Notes: generated from the sequence alone by a model not told the origin. A stretch of DNA of 64,000 nt from Tenrec ecaudatus (GCF_050624435.1 NC_134537.1:18472584-18536583); one strand, 5' to 3'; shown: positions 11,756 through 23,520, counted from the stretch's first letter. Program-made: numbers and translations.

Positions 11756-14099
11756 AGCCACAGCAGCGATCTCCTAACCACCCAGACTGCTCAGCATCAC
11801 AGTCTGCTCCCATCCCATTGCAGGTGTTGGTGGGCTGAGATTTTCTCCAGGAATACTGCCCAAAATCTTGTTCGTCTAGTAATTTTCCATAGCCAGATTT
11901 CCAGACGTGAATTGGAATGTCTTTCATGGGAGATGTGTATGCTTTGCTTCACACCAGAGTCTGTTGAGCAAAGGACATATTTGGGATGACTTGTCACAGC
12001 TTCGAGATTTCTGAGAGCATGTCTCTCCAGAGAGCTTGTCCTGGAAGATAGAGCAGTTTTTCTCCCTCTTGGCTAGGATCGACTGCCAAATCTCCTAAGG
12101 TTTCACACCCCATTACAGATAGTGCCAACTCCATCAGCTTTGCATAGGCAAATCCATCCTTCACGGCTTTCATTGTCAAAGCAGTGATCTATTTCCCCTG
12201 TACAGATGGACACACATCAGATAGGGCTTTCTGGATTTGTCAGCTGAGTTGGGACCCAGTATACTCTATTAAGCGTGGAGATAACATTGAATTTTGATTT
12301 TGACTCCATTACTTTTTAATTCAAATGCCACTGATGCCTTCCACCTGTCAGGTACCAGGCTCTGTGTAGGCACCAGGCACTGTGGGAAGTTCATGGAGCA
12401 AAGATCCTGACTCAATTCTGCCATCTCCTATCTTTATTAAAATAGATGACTCTGGCAAATTAGGACATCGTCTTTGAGCATTACAAATGGTATTTCCATT
12501 TATCTGGAATAAGTCAATCATGTGACATGCTTTAAAACAGCAAGCCTTTCTGTTCTGTAATCAGAAATGGAATTTATACTGTGTGTGTGATGGGAAATAG
12601 GATTCAGTGAACAAAATTTTAGGAACTCTTGTCAATAACCAAATCGGAGAGACTTTGGTCCAAGTGTTGCAGGTGAGGTAAGGACTGAGTGTAGAGACAC
12701 AGTCGCTTGAAAACCCCACCTCACGTCGTTATTACAAAGTAGGCTGGAAACAAAATCAAACCAAAAAGCCCGATTCTTTTGGGTCTCACAAACCATTATT
12801 GGCCAACACTCTTAAGTCAGCATCCAACTTGTTTCCTCTAGCCTGCCTTCCAAGATGCAACTAAGTTGGAAACTATTCTGCGGATTAGGTTTTCTTTCTT
12901 TCTCTTTCTTCTTTTAAACCACACCCTCTGCTGAGGAAAGAGCCATAATTTATGCACACAAGCCAGCTCTTGTTCTGGTTTATGTTTGGCACTATAGACC
13001 CTTACAAGCCTTCCAATGACATAATGGACTCTCATTTAGGATTCTTGACTCGTGAAACTATGGTCAGAAGCAGGAAAGGGCAGAAGTAAGAGAGGGTGAT
13101 GGGATGAAAGAGGACAGGGGAGGGCAGGGTGGGAGACTAGACTGCTCCATACACGTCAGTGAGCCTGCGAGGGAGACAGTAGGAAGAAATATCACAGATC
13201 GTATTTAAATATTACACACGCCTTTCCCCATGAGATTACCATGTTCCCATGAAATGTTAAGATTTTCTTATCTCCTGACATGTACATGCCTTGCCAGTGC
13301 AGAAGCCCTATGTATGCTTGTGTCTCTCAGAGGGGGTCCTAACATGGAGTTTAAGTAAACAATAACATAAAGAGGAGACACCTATAGGAGAGTTTCCTAT
13401 CGTTTGGGCGGAGAAGGGAGTCGGGACTCTGCTTCTTTAGCAACCTCTGGAAGAGTCATCTTGAGCAATGAGGTGGAGAATGGGGGCTCTCCAGAGGAGG
13501 GGGTCTCCGGTTGGCTTCTTCTGTTACTAGTTGGCGACATCTTTTTAGTCTTTCTGACACATTCCCCTTTTGTTCATCTGCCATGCCATCGTCTCATAAT
13601 AGCAAGACCGTGTAATTCTCTGCCTAATTATAAGCCAGGCTTCTTTGTTGTGGAAAAGCTCACGTGAGAACACCAAAAGCAGCTGTGACCTCACCGTCCA
13701 GAGCGATCCCCCGTTCCGACCTATCTCTATCGCTACGTCACCCTCTCCCCACACCTGCGCCATTTGGATGATATTTTCATTCATTGGCTCAGTGGCAGTT
13801 TAAAAAAGCTGTCTAGAAGAAGTTATGAAGTACAATGGCATTGAAATGTTTATGAAACACTTGATTAGGAGACTTTGACATTAGCTAAACATTTTGGGAA
13901 AACAATCATGTATCTCGAAACCTACAGCCATCATCATGTGAGGAAAACTGATCATCTATCAGTTTGTCTCAACCACACCAATCAGGGCTTCTACACACAC
14001 ATCAAACATTTATTGTCTTGCTTTTCATTCCCTCCCCTTAATCTTAAGCTTTCCTTTCTAAATAGATATATTTGCCCTCATGACATAGCAGATAGAGAA
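11756..14099. other. Unassigned stretch
   Basis: Apart from an L2-like phrase ('ggtaccaggctctgtgtaggcaccaggcactgtg' near 12350) and a purine-rich patch at about 13065-13130, no repeat or gene was recognised. The overlapping frames at 11745-12179 and 13404-13784 run on both strands and carry no known motif. Confidence 0.5.
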
Positions 14100-14312
14100 A
14101 AAGCAATGGATTGGAATCAGACTGTTGGAAGGTAATCTCTGGCTTGCTTCTTAGGAGTTTTGTGTTTTAGAGCCAGAGAAGCAAATCCCTCTGCCCCTCA
14201 GTTGTCTCATTTGTAAACTGAAGATAACGCTACCCATCTTACAGGGCTGTTTTGGTAGAGACGGAAATGAGGGAGCAAAGGAGGTTATGTGTGTGAGCTC
14301 TGTGCAAACGGA
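14100..14312 (+). repeat. MIR remnant
   Basis: The blocks 'caatggattggaatcagactg', 'ccctcagttgtctcatttgtaaactgaagataacgctaccca', 'cttacagggctgtt' and 'gtgagctctgtgcaaa' follow the MIR order (tggagtcagactgcctg...cctcagtttcctcatctgtaaaatggggataa...tagggttgtt). Confidence 0.75.
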
Positions 14313-14319
14313 GAAGGCT

Positions 14320-14844
14320 TGAGGTAGTTAGTTTGTTGTACCAACCTGGCCGATAAACACATGTGGGATTCATTGAAGGGCGGAGAGATAATTGGCTCAG
14401 TGAGCCTCGCTTTTCGAGTTCTCGATCTCTTGCTTTCTGATGGTCGGACCAGGGTACAGCTGCCTTAACCAGTTCCCTGCTTCAGCTGGCAAGGCTCACT
14501 TCCTGCAAGACATCCCCGAGAAGAAGCTGCATGGACCTACCCCGCTGCAGTCCTGGGTGCTGGAGCAGCCATGTGGAGACCCTGCCAGTGCTGGGATGCT
14601 TCCACATTCACTGTCTCGGCTTTCCTCCTGCAGTTGGCATCATTGTGTCTGTTTTGTGAGATATGAAGGAGGACTTTGTGGATTGGTGTCGGACATATAG
14701 GTTAATGGGTTACTGTTGGACTTGTGGGCTTGGGCAGCACTGGGTTGGGATGTTTTCTTGATGAGCACTTACCCTTTATATAAAACTCTCTCTTATACAT
14801 GAGCTTCTGTGGATTTGTTTCTCTAAAGTACCCTGACTGACACA
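14320..14844 (+). mobile_element. Solo LTR, MaLR-like family B
   Basis: This 525-bp LTR begins 'tgaggtagtta', ends 'ccctgactgacaca' and is flanked by aggct/agggt (4 of 5). By eye it is about 88-90% identical to 48890-49418. The start 'gtttgttgtaccaacctgg' resembles the MLT1 5' end 'gtttattgtgccaact'. The end 'ggatttgtttctctaaagtaccctgact' resembles the MLT1 3' end. 'tttatataaaactc' near the 3' end could be the region holding the promoter/poly(A) signals, but I cannot place them. No internal sequence is present. Confidence 0.85.
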
Positions 14845-16494
14845 AGGGTCATCCTAAGAAAATTCCTCTGCTGGTACCCGCCTACAGAACTTGGAGATGT
14901 TTTTACTAGTGAGGATTTCTCCGATGAATGGCCCCAAACCATGTTATCAATTCCTGAATGACGACTCCTCATCTTGCAATTCTCTTGGGGAAATAGTAGC
15001 CATGTTTTTTCTAGGGGACATCTCAACTTTCCTGAGCCACCTAGAGTAGCTCTGACTGGCAGAATTGGCTCAAAGTTCTGACAGCTTAGCCAAGCAAAGT
15101 AGCCAGGCAAGTTTGCCACACAAAGGGCACTGTGATTCCCTGTGACTGTGTCCTCTTCTTATGAATAGCCATTGTTCTACCGTGGCCAGCACATCTCCCC
15201 CCCCCCCCCCCCACCGTCAGCAAGCTGCATTGTACAACCACCCTGACCTGAAGGACAGCGTACCGGAAGGAGCTCCCAAACCAACCACTCCCAGCACACA
15301 GGGAATTCCACCAGGTGTCTCTGAAAACACATCCTGTGTGATAGAATTCCTTGATGGATTCCCTTTGGGAAGATTGCTTTGAACTTCACAGAAGCAAAGA
15401 CTGCCCCTCTTCCTTTCTTCTTTCTCACATTCACCTCTAGCAGCCCCATTTAGCTGACACTTTTCCTCCCTGGAATTTGATGACAATAGTATGGATACCT
15501 TGGAGTACTACCTTAGGCTAGGTTCTCCGTAGACTGTGCATGGGCCCCATATAGACTAGACCCAGCTCCATAGATCTTGAAACGCAGCCACAAAGAGATC
15601 AAGCAACTTGCTGCCAGATGCGCCTTTTGGTAGCAGACTCGGAGTGAAAAGGTGTTAATTTTTAAGAAGTATGATACGTATCTATCTGCACATATTTATG
15701 TATGCATGGATATATAATATATATGTGCATACAGCTTATTTATGTATTTATTGTGGTTAGAGTGAAAGCTTACAAATCCAGTTATTTCTCAACCAAAAAT
15801 CCGTGTGCATTTTGTTTTGTGACGTTACGCCCCACGATGTAACAGCGCCTTTCTCACGTCTTCCCTGAGGTCTCCATCTACCCCTCTCCTCTGCCCTTTC
15901 CTGCTTCTGACAGGTGTTATGGGGCGAATTCTCTCCCCTTTGTCTTGTAAGGTGTGTTGTTCTGAGAAGTATGCTCCTCATTGGTGCTACTCTTTGCTTT
16001 ACAAGCCTGTCTACTGACTGCTTGAAAGGGGATCTGCTTCAGAGGGTGGGTTCAGTCCCAGGATTAAAGAGTGTCGCAGGGAGAAGGAAGCGTTTCTGAG
16101 ACTTCCTTCTTTGTGGGATCCCACAGCTGCTATAAAACCATCAAACTGCATCTCCCTGATTCTTCCCTTCCTTGTTACCTCATTCCTATTTTCCTGCTGT
16201 TGTTCTAGCATCTGTCCTTCTGCGCTCAGCTCTCTCTTCACCCTCGAGTTCCTTCATTGTCCAATTCGCTCTTCTCCTCTGGTTCCCTCTCTTTAGTTGA
16301 CTTCTGAAATATACATTTATCCCAAGTTTCTCAGGCTGGGAGTTCATGCTTCCATCTCTGGTGCTGTTGATACTTGTACCATAACTTTAATGAGTTAAAG
16401 AGAAAGCTGATGAATGGAGAGAGAGAGAGCGAGCGAGAGAGCAGTCACATGACACACCTGTTATGTATTCACTTGTTAACATGAACTTCTTGGT
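14845..16494. other. Unassigned stretch with simple repeats
   Basis: A run of 16 C lies at 15197-15212, an AT-rich patch at about 15690-15735, and a GA-rich run at 16417-16441. Frames overlapping the C run (15161-15486) are low-complexity artefacts. No gene was recognised. Confidence 0.6.
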
Positions 16495-16862
16495 TTTCCT
16501 GTGCAGCTATGGCATAAACGCCACTGACACGCATTTCCGCACAGTTCAGAAAGCTAGAAATCCAAATTCAGGGTGCCAGCTCATGGTCAAGACTCTCTCT
16601 GTTGGCTCTGGGAGAAGGTTCTGGTAGCCCCCATATTCCTTGGCAATTCTCATGTGGTGTCTGTCTTACACGGACCTCTGTCTCTCGGCTTTGTGCATCC
16701 CTTTGTGTCAGAGCCCATTCTTTTTTGTAACTCAGAAATGCTTAGGTTTCAGACCTCATTCACACAACTCAGAAAACCTGATTCTCCCATGGGATTGCAT
16801 CCACAGGCACAGGGTTACAATTGCAGTGCATAGTTTATGGGGACATGATTCAATGCATACCA
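16495..16862 (-). mobile_element. Ancient MaLR (MLT1/MST-like) LTR, reverse orientation
   Basis: Plus-strand words in order match an inverted MaLR LTR: 'cacagttcagaaagctagaaatccaaattcagggtgccagctcatggtc', 'tctgggagaaggttctgg', 'attccttggcaattctcatgtgg', 'gggattgcatccacaggcacagggttacaattgcagtgcata' and 'tggggacatgattcaatgcatacca'. The long minus-strand frame that starts here (16756-17253) therefore overlaps a repeat at one end. Confidence 0.7.
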
Positions 16863-17519
16863 GTGCACTAGGCAAAATACAGGGAGGATAACAGAACAGG
16901 AAAACACTGGAATAGCAAAGGATTAATTGTTCATTTAATGAAAGGTTACAAGTCAGAAGCAAAACAGAAAAAATAGCTTGGAGATTCAAGGACATAATGA
17001 AACCCAGAGAGGCAGAAAGTGGATCCAGATGGTGGGAACGACAGGACTGGGAAAAGCATGCATCAGGGAGAGAAGAGATGGAGGACAGGGGAATAGGAAG
17101 CAGGCCGCTGTCCAGTGATGGTAACCAAGGTGGATAGAAATGGCAAAGGCTCCAGAACCGAGCTGCTCCTAGGTAGCAGGGGAGGGGGCGGGATTCCTCA
17201 AGAAAGGAGGCATGATGTTGGAAGGGCTGGGAAACTCTCCCTAGGAAGAGCATTATGTGACCTTTACTTCCAAAGATTCCAGCGTGGTTCCTAGGTTTAT
17301 TTTATCTGCCACCGTTCTATTCCAATGGCCTAGTCAATAAGGTCTTTACTGATTAGGATACTGTTTTATTTCCTTCCAAAGGCTCTCGTACAGTGGTGAG
17401 ATCACTGTAGGAATTCAAGAAGTACTTGCCAGTGCTTTAATAATTAATACGTATTCCTGGAAGTGAACATATGGTAAAAGGATAGTGAAAGGGTACACTC
17501 GCTAACTTACACCTTTTGT
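16863..17519. other. Unassigned stretch
   Basis: This contains most of a 165-codon minus-strand frame (16756-17253) that starts in the neighbouring LTR and shows no domain. It is purine-rich on the plus strand from 16985 to 17240, which lowers stop density on the opposite strand. Confidence 0.5.
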
Positions 17520-17956
17520 GATTTTCCATCATCCAACATTCCCTGGTTCTGTTTGTACATGTTCCACATGAGCACAATGAACACTTTTAGAATTCCTATT
17601 TCTTCTCAATGTTAACCATAATTTTCTTTACAAGCCACACAATCCAGTGCTTCTGCATAGTCAATAAAACACAAGAAAATTTTCAACCACGATCCTTCCG
17701 AAATCAGCAATGATCACCCTTGTGCCATGTCCTCTTCTGAGTGCAGCGTGGATTTCTGACAGCTTCCTGTCACATTGCTGCTGCATCCATAGTTGAACTA
17801 TCTTCCGCAAAAGTCTCCTTGCATGAGCTTGCATGTGATACTAACACTATTGTTATTAAGTTATTCGTTCTGTTGGGTTACGCTCTTTGGAACGGCACAG
17901 ATGTGGAACTTGTTTGTCATCTAGGCAGCTGTCTTCCAAATTCCTTGGTGTAGGTT
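17520..17956 (-). mobile_element. RTE-type LINE fragment, reverse transcriptase domain
   Basis: The plus strand carries the inverse of the RTE reverse transcriptase coding region. Recognisable blocks are 'catgagcacaatgaacacttttagaattccta', 'cttctgcatagtcaataaaacacaag', 'atcagcaatgatcacccttgtgccatgtcctcttctga' and 'ggcagctgtcttccaaattccttgg'. On the minus strand they correspond to the stretch from 'W/Q-LPxxW' through the 'RKGRGTRDQI' region to 'FIDYAKAFD' and 'MGIPxH', including the first catalytic aspartate neighbourhood. Stops and frameshifts interrupt it throughout. It is a separate insertion from the copy at 11050. Confidence 0.8.
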
Positions 17957-18390
17957 TATAGCTTTGCAAACCCTCATGGATCAGTTTCCCTCTGCCCTTC
18001 AGGGAGGCCGAATCAGAACTCACTTGAGTTTTGGTTTACTTGAAATGCAGCAAAGTCAAATCTCCCTTCTGAAATAAACCCAGGCTATTTCATGGATGTG
18101 ACGCAGTGCCATGTTGCCATTGGAAACGAGGAGAAAACCAGAAAAATTAATCTATGGTCTCCTAGCTACCTTGAGGAACCTCATGTTAGACACCTTGTAA
18201 GTTGTCTTAAATAAGCTTCTCTGTCTTGCCTCCCAGGGTCTAGAACCCACTGTAGTGGCTGAAAAGAATGCACAGACAAGGCTCATGATTAAACAGTTTA
18301 TCATGGAAGTTACCAGGTTGAAAGGCCGGTGAGAAAGGCTCAAGAGAGTTGTTTCCCAGGACATGTTACAAAGGTCTTGTAGGTCTGCCC
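17957..18390. other. Unassigned sequence
   Basis: No repeat family or coding frame was recognised between the RTE fragment and the next AfroSINE. Confidence 0.5.
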
Positions 18391-18800
18391 AGGAGCCCTG
18401 GTGGCACAGTGGTTAAGCATTTGACAGCTAACCACAGGTCAGCAGTCTGAGGCCCCCAGCTGCTCCCATGAGAGGAAGAGGGGGCTTCCTACTCCTGTAA
18501 AGCTTTTTAAACAGGGGGCCAATTCACTGTCCCCCAGACCCGTTGGAGAGCCAGACTATAGTTTTTAAAAAAGCTATGAACAAATTCCTATGCACACTGC
18601 ACAGATCTTATTTTGAAGTAAAAAACCAAACAGTGCAAAAACACCTGGTGGGCCGCATGTGGCCTGCGAGCCGTAGTTTGAGAACACCTGCTGTAAAGAG
18701 TTACAGTCTCCAAAACCCACTGGGGTTGCTCTTCCCAGTCGTAGAGGGTCGCTGTGTGTCTTCACTGATTTGATGACCGCTTGGGGTTTTGTTATTTTTA
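18391..18800 (+). repeat. AfroSINE split by a hAT miniature element
   Basis: The left part (18391-18502) has the intact tRNA-like head 'ggagccctggtggcacagtggttaagcat' and the middle 'ggtcagcagtctgaggcccccagctgctcc'. The right part (18691-18800) resumes with 'ctgtaaagagttacagtctccaaaacccactgggg' and ends in a T-rich tail. Removing 18503-18690 plus one copy of the 8-bp repeat restores a continuous SINE, so the SINE was present first. Confidence 0.9.
18503..18690. mobile_element. Non-autonomous hAT transposon (Charlie-like)
   Basis: This 188-bp insert lies between perfect 8-bp repeats ctgtaaag (18495-18502 and 18691-18698), which fit the hAT nTnnnnAn target pattern. The right end, inverted, reads 'caggtgttctcaaactacggctcgcaggcc', a typical hAT/Charlie terminus (caggggttctcaaactacggcccgcgggcc). 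The left end has 'cagggggcc', but nine extra bases (ctttttaaa) separate it from the repeat. The exact 5' boundary is therefore uncertain and could be 18512. The interior 'cgttggagagccagactatagtt' is from a recurrent internally deleted family that I recall from several mammals. No transposase is encoded. Confidence 0.85.
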
Positions 18801-19089
18801 AAACAAATGCCCCAAAGGACATGCCACTCTGCTGGAAGCCTCCCCCTGAAAACATTCTCTGAGGGCTCATTTTATACCCAGCAGGATGGCCTTCTAGAGA
18901 CTCCTGGTCAGAGTGACTCACAGGTGAATCCTCTTAGCACCTTCCCCACACCTACTTACCAGAGCAGGAAAAATGGTTTGGTGGGAACTATCGACCTTGG
19001 GTAGAAGAGCCACATGATTCCTCCTTTATCCCCCCCCCCCCCACCATCCTCTAATCCTCCTGGTAGCTCTACTCTCACAATCTAGAACC
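18801..19089. other. Unassigned, with a 13-C run at 19030-19042
   Basis: This sits between the AfroSINE tail and the L1 3' UTR. The L1 may begin further left than I can recognise. Confidence 0.5.
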
Positions 19090-19126
19090 CCCTCCCAGGG
19101 GGACGAATAACGGAAAAGTGGGTGAG

Positions 19127-19316
19127 GGGCAATGGAGGATGATATAAGATATGTGAGGTAGTTTATTGTGCCAACCTGTCTGATAAGCACATGTGGAGTT
19201 AATTGAAGGACGGGGGGAGGCGGGCAATGGAGGACGATATAAGATATGTGAGGTAGTTTATTGTGCCAACCTGGTTGATAAGCACATGTGGAGTTAATTG
19301 AAGGGCGGGGTGGGGG
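19127..19316. repeat. 95-bp tandem duplication over an L1-LTR junction
   Basis: Positions 19127-19221 and 19222-19316 are copies of one unit with a period of 95 bp, about 93% identical by eye. Each unit holds about 27 bp of L1 flank ('gggcaatggaggatgatataagatatg') followed by about 68 bp of LTR 5' end. The duplication must postdate the LTR insertion, because both units contain the same junction. Confidence 0.9.
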
Positions 19317-19773
19317 GGAGGCGGGGGCATAAATGGCTCAGTGAATCTTGCCTTTAGAGTTCTCGGGTCTCTTTCTTTGTGATGGCTGGACCAGGGTGCA
19401 GATGTCTTAGCCAGTTCTCTGCTTCAGCTGGCAAGGCTCACTTCCTACAAGACATTCCCAAGGAGAAGCTGCATGGACCTACCCCAATGCATCCCTGGGT
19501 GCTGGACCAGCTCTGTGGAGACCCCTGCCAGCCCTGAGACGCTTACATGTTCACTGATTCGGCTTTTTTCCTGCAGTCCGCGTCACTGTGTGTGTTTTGT
19601 GAGATGCAGGAGGACTTTGTGGATTGGTGTTGGACATATGGGCTAATATTTGACTTGTGGACCTGGGCAGCACTACGTTGGGATGTTTTCTTGATGTACA
19701 CTTACCCTTTATATCACTCTCATACACATGAGTTTCTGTGGATTTGTTTCTCGAAAGTACCCAGTCTCACATA
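19249..19773 (+). mobile_element. Solo LTR, MaLR-like family B, inside L1
   Basis: It starts 'tgaggtagtttattgtgccaacctgg' and contains the family B core ('cagctggcaaggctcacttcctacaagacattccc', 'ggaggactttgtggattggtgttggacatatgg'). It ends near 'cagtctcaca', with a two-base uncertainty before the atatg duplication at 19774-19778. The 5' end has been duplicated in tandem: see 19127-19316. Confidence 0.85.
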
Positions 19774-19987
19774 ATATGGAAATAATAATCTATAACTTAT
19801 CAAGGGGTTCGTGAGAGAGGGCGGGAGGGGGAGGGAGTGGGAGAAATGGGGAGCTGAAATCAGGGGCTCAAGTGGGAAGAGAATGCTTTGAAAATGATGA
19901 TGGCGGCATATGTGCAAATGTGCTCAACACCCTAAATGAATGTATGGATTGTGATAAGAGATGTAAGAGCCTCCAATTTAATTTAAA

Positions 19988-21229
19988 AAAACCCACAAAA
20001 CAATGAAAGAGCCACATGAAATAGCTCACAGGTCTTGCACCCCTTGCCAACCTCCTGCCCTTAAACTCACACAGGGCCAAAATGAGGTGGGGAAAGAGTC
20101 CTGCTAATTGGGTTGGAGCGAGCTAGCTTGTTGTATGGAAGCAAACGCATACTCATAGTTTCCTTTTTGGTTGACAGAATGTCTCCCAACGATGGCTATT
20201 TGTCATACTGGTTATCAGGGAAGTTTTCTTTCTTTTTTTGCAGGACAGAATTTTTAAGGAATCTCAAAATGGCCAACTGAAATGTGTCATTCCATGATTT
20301 TCTCTCCTCCTCCTGGCTTTATAAAGAACCATGCCATATGTTTCAGAACATACAGCTGCCTGCGTTCAGAGTAGCCCAAAATAGCTAGCTTCTCCTGCAC
20401 CTCGCTGGGTGTTAAAATGTATTTACATTTCCAAATGCATGTGTGGAAGTTGCTGGTTTTATATAGCATTTTCTGACTGTCAGCAACTTTTCTTTTCTAT
20501 AACCTTATCGTAGTGCAACTAACCTAAATTTCCAGTTTTGTGAGATTCATCACTACTGTATTCCAGATGCTCAGTCTGCTTGTCGTTCTCTTATGTCTCG
20601 TGATTTAAAAACAATTTTTAAATAAAGCTCTCCTTGAAAAATAGAGTCAACCTTCTTAGAAGCCATTTGTGGGGCCGAATCAGGTTGTTTTGGCACACAG
20701 GAGCATTCTAGGCAATGTTTAATGTGAACAGAGACAATACTAGTACATCGCGGTGCCACTAGACAATACTAGTACACGCTTCAGAGTTGACTCTCCTTCA
20801 ACAAACATGGGAAAACATCAGCCACAATGAAGACCCCTATCCTTTATGGTTCTTAATAGGCTCAATGAACCAAGATATTTTTAGTGAATAACTCTCCTTC
20901 CCCAAAGTGGTTTCCTAGTGAAATGCAAGCTCCAAGCACTGAACTGATTAAGTGGAAAATAACTGATTGTTTAGGGCTCATTGGAAATGAAGAAGAGTCG
21001 CCACGTCTCCATTCTAGGAGATTATCTGAGATGATGTCAGGTCAGGGATAGTCTGAGGTTTACGGTTCTGAATATTGATGGACAATGGGTGGTCATACGA
21101 GTAAGGGCTATTTAGCTTCAGCGTAATTGTTTGATACTGGGACCTAATAGGAAAAAAATGTAAATAAAGTGATACTTTGGGAGGTAAAGAAACATCTACC
21201 GGTGAACAGTCTTGCAATTTTCTAGCTCT
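19988..21229. other. Unassigned stretch
   Basis: No gene or repeat was recognised. A short direct repeat, agacaatactagtaca, occurs at about 20730 and 20761. Confidence 0.55.
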
Positions 21230-21406
21230 GAGAAGCCCTGTGGCATGGTGGGTGGGGCGTTAGGCTGCAAACAGCAAAGTCAGCAGTTCAAACTTCGCCA
21301 GCTGCCTTAGTTACCTCTTCCGGTGAAGGTTTACTGGCTCAGGAACCCAAGATAGGATTGCTCTGAGTCAGAATCCATTTGATGGCAGTGGGTTTGGTTG
21401 GTTTTT
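21230..21406 (+). repeat. AfroSINE
   Basis: Head 'gagaagccctgtggcatggtgggtggggcgtta', middle 'agtcagcagttcaaacttcgccagctgcc' and tail 'gattgctctgagtcagaatccatttgatggcagtgggtttggttgg' are all in the canonical order. Confidence 0.9.
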
Positions 21407-23520
21407 GGTATGTAGTTCTCACTGCCACACCTCTTATTGAATGTCTCTCAGCAATGAGATCTTCTCTGTCGTGTTATCTAATGCCAAATCTCACTTATGC
21501 TAAGTTGTTCTCTTGTCTCCAAACGTGACTGTGTACCTCCTATAAAGACTTGTTGCATTTATTATCTCTAGTGTTTGCCGGAAAGTCATAAGCACTTGGC
21601 TTACTTTGGTATTGTACATTGAATTGGTTATATATGCTTATCGTTGTACTCACAGCTCCTCAGTGTAGGAAAACACTACATTCTAATATCAAGATAGGGG
21701 ACATTTCCATCAACTGAACAGATGTCAGCTCCGTTTTCATGGTATTTGTTCTCCAGGTTGAACTGTGAAAGCTCAAGGGAAGAGATCACATGCTCAGGGT
21801 CCTGGCAGAAGATGGATGACAGACTCGCAGGGTTTTGACGGAAAATAATTTGATGAAGGATCTAGTCATAGACGGGTTGGGTTAAGGACTTTGACAGGAG
21901 TGATGAGGCTCACAAAGGCTAGAAGCACTCGGAAGTAATGTCTAGCCCTAGGTTTGGAAGAGAAGGGACATTTTGCTACTCATCAAGGTCTAGTGAGAAC
22001 TTGGGCCACAGAGAACCAAAATACACACTGGACTAGGATGGCCGTAGTCTAAAACATCGTTGCCATGTGGGGAGAGGGCTTGCAAATAGATACTTTGACT
22101 TCCACTCATTCACTCCCCCAAGCACTTACTGGTGACGTCGATTGACCAGTCAGAAGCCAGAGAGCAAGGGAGTTCAACTTAAGCTGCCTGTAGAAGTCAT
22201 CTTCTCTAGCACCGAAACAGGACGGAGAGGGCAGAAAGAGGAGTGAGAGCATGAGAGTAAAGAGTCAATAACCAGCACAGACCGCCTGAGCACTGAGCAT
22301 ATGATTCAAGATCTATCAGTGTCATGTATTCCACTTGGACTGTCACAGAGCTTTGATTGTAAGCTGCCGGTCATCAATTTGTTGTTAGACGTTGTTGAGT
22401 TGGCTATGAACTCAGGACAACCCCCGGGCCCCAGAATGAAGCACTGCCTGGTCCTGTACCATCTCCACAAGCAGGTGGGAACTGGACCATGAGACTCAGG
22501 GTTTTCACTGACTTGGTTTCCGAAGTAGATTTCCAGAACTTTCTTCGAGTGCCTTTTGGGTCTGGGAACTCTGCTGAAACTGGCTCTGCATTGTAGCAGC
22601 ATTCGAGCTGTCGCTGGCAGATAGGTGATGACTCAGCCTGAGGCGCAGGTAGCTCCTAAAGAAGGTGGGAATTCTACCATTCCATCACCAATCAACAGAA
22701 CTGCCCAATTCCTTCCAGGTAAAGAGAACTGTTGCCTGTTCAAATTCACAGTTTTGCTTGGAATCACCAGATTTGCTAAAGGAAAGAGGTGAAAAGCTGG
22801 CTCTTGTTACAAACTGTTCTTACTGACCCGGGGTCTCAGAAATATCCAACAACTTAGATTTTAACGCAACATTTGCGTGGCCCGTGTCAGAAAAACTGAC
22901 GTCTTTTATACATTGTTGAACATTTGGTAATGCAATGGCTGTATGACTTCTTCTGTTAATGCAATTACGTGACAAGATGCGAACATTGCCTATATCACAT
23001 TTGGCGGTACAATGACATAACTGGGATCTCTTAGGGCTGTTTAGCTAATAGTTTCCCTGTTATTAGCAGCAAGTGCTGCCACCAACAGCCTAGGAGGCTC
23101 TTCTGGAGAAGCATTTAATCCCTCCTGGTTTCCACAAAGTAAGGTCCATAGCATAGCTTAATGAAACGCACTTCGTGTTGAATTTGGGTTCATCTTCAGG
23201 AGAAATTTTTCATTGGTGTTCTGCAAATGAGATCTGCGCATACGTCTTATCCATATTGACTAAAGAACATTAATTTAAGTGCTGCTGTTTTGTGACAAAT
23301 AAAAATTAAACTCTTGGCCGGCACCAACATGTTTAGGGAGCAGAGAGAAGGATCCGTGGGAGGCTTCGTTAGGTTTCAAAAGAAAGCAGAGCATGTTAGA
23401 ATCCTGGAGAATTATACTGCTCAAGAGTCCAGCCCAGCCAAAGTGAAGCTTTTGAGAGCCCCGGATTCTCAGATAGCTTATTCCCTATTCATTTTCCTCA
23501 AAGAAATCGAACAAATCAAT
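21407..23520. other. Unassigned stretch
   Basis: No repeat family or gene was recognised. Frames such as 22306-22602 (minus) and 23314-23625 (plus) lack motifs; the latter runs into the following SINE. Confidence 0.5.

Larger units (their letters stand above)
19090..19987 (+). mobile_element. L1 3' UTR split by a MaLR-like LTR
   Basis: The left part (19090-19248) reads 'cctcccagggggacgaataacggaaaagtgggtga...gatataagatatg'. The right part (19774-19987) reads 'atatggaaataataatctataacttatcaagggg...gctttgaaaatgatgatggcggcatatgtgcaaatgtgct...gattgtgataagag' and ends in an A-rich tail. Joined, they follow the same order as the L1 3' end at 59560-59835. The 5-mer atatg occurs at both sides of the LTR and is its target duplication. 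Confidence 0.85.

Noticed and set aside
14320-14844. Full-length endogenous retrovirus flanked by LTRs 14320-14844 and 19249-19773
   Set aside because: The two LTRs have different target duplications (aggct/agggt against atatg). The intervening 4.4 kb contains no gag, pol or env, and the right copy sits inside an L1.
16756-17253. 165-codon minus-strand frame
   Set aside because: It begins in an old MaLR LTR and runs through purine-rich sequence that lowers stop density. No motif was found.
18391-18440. tRNA gene
   Set aside because: The tRNA-like text is the AfroSINE head. The full body and tail of the SINE follow, and no complete cloverleaf is seen.
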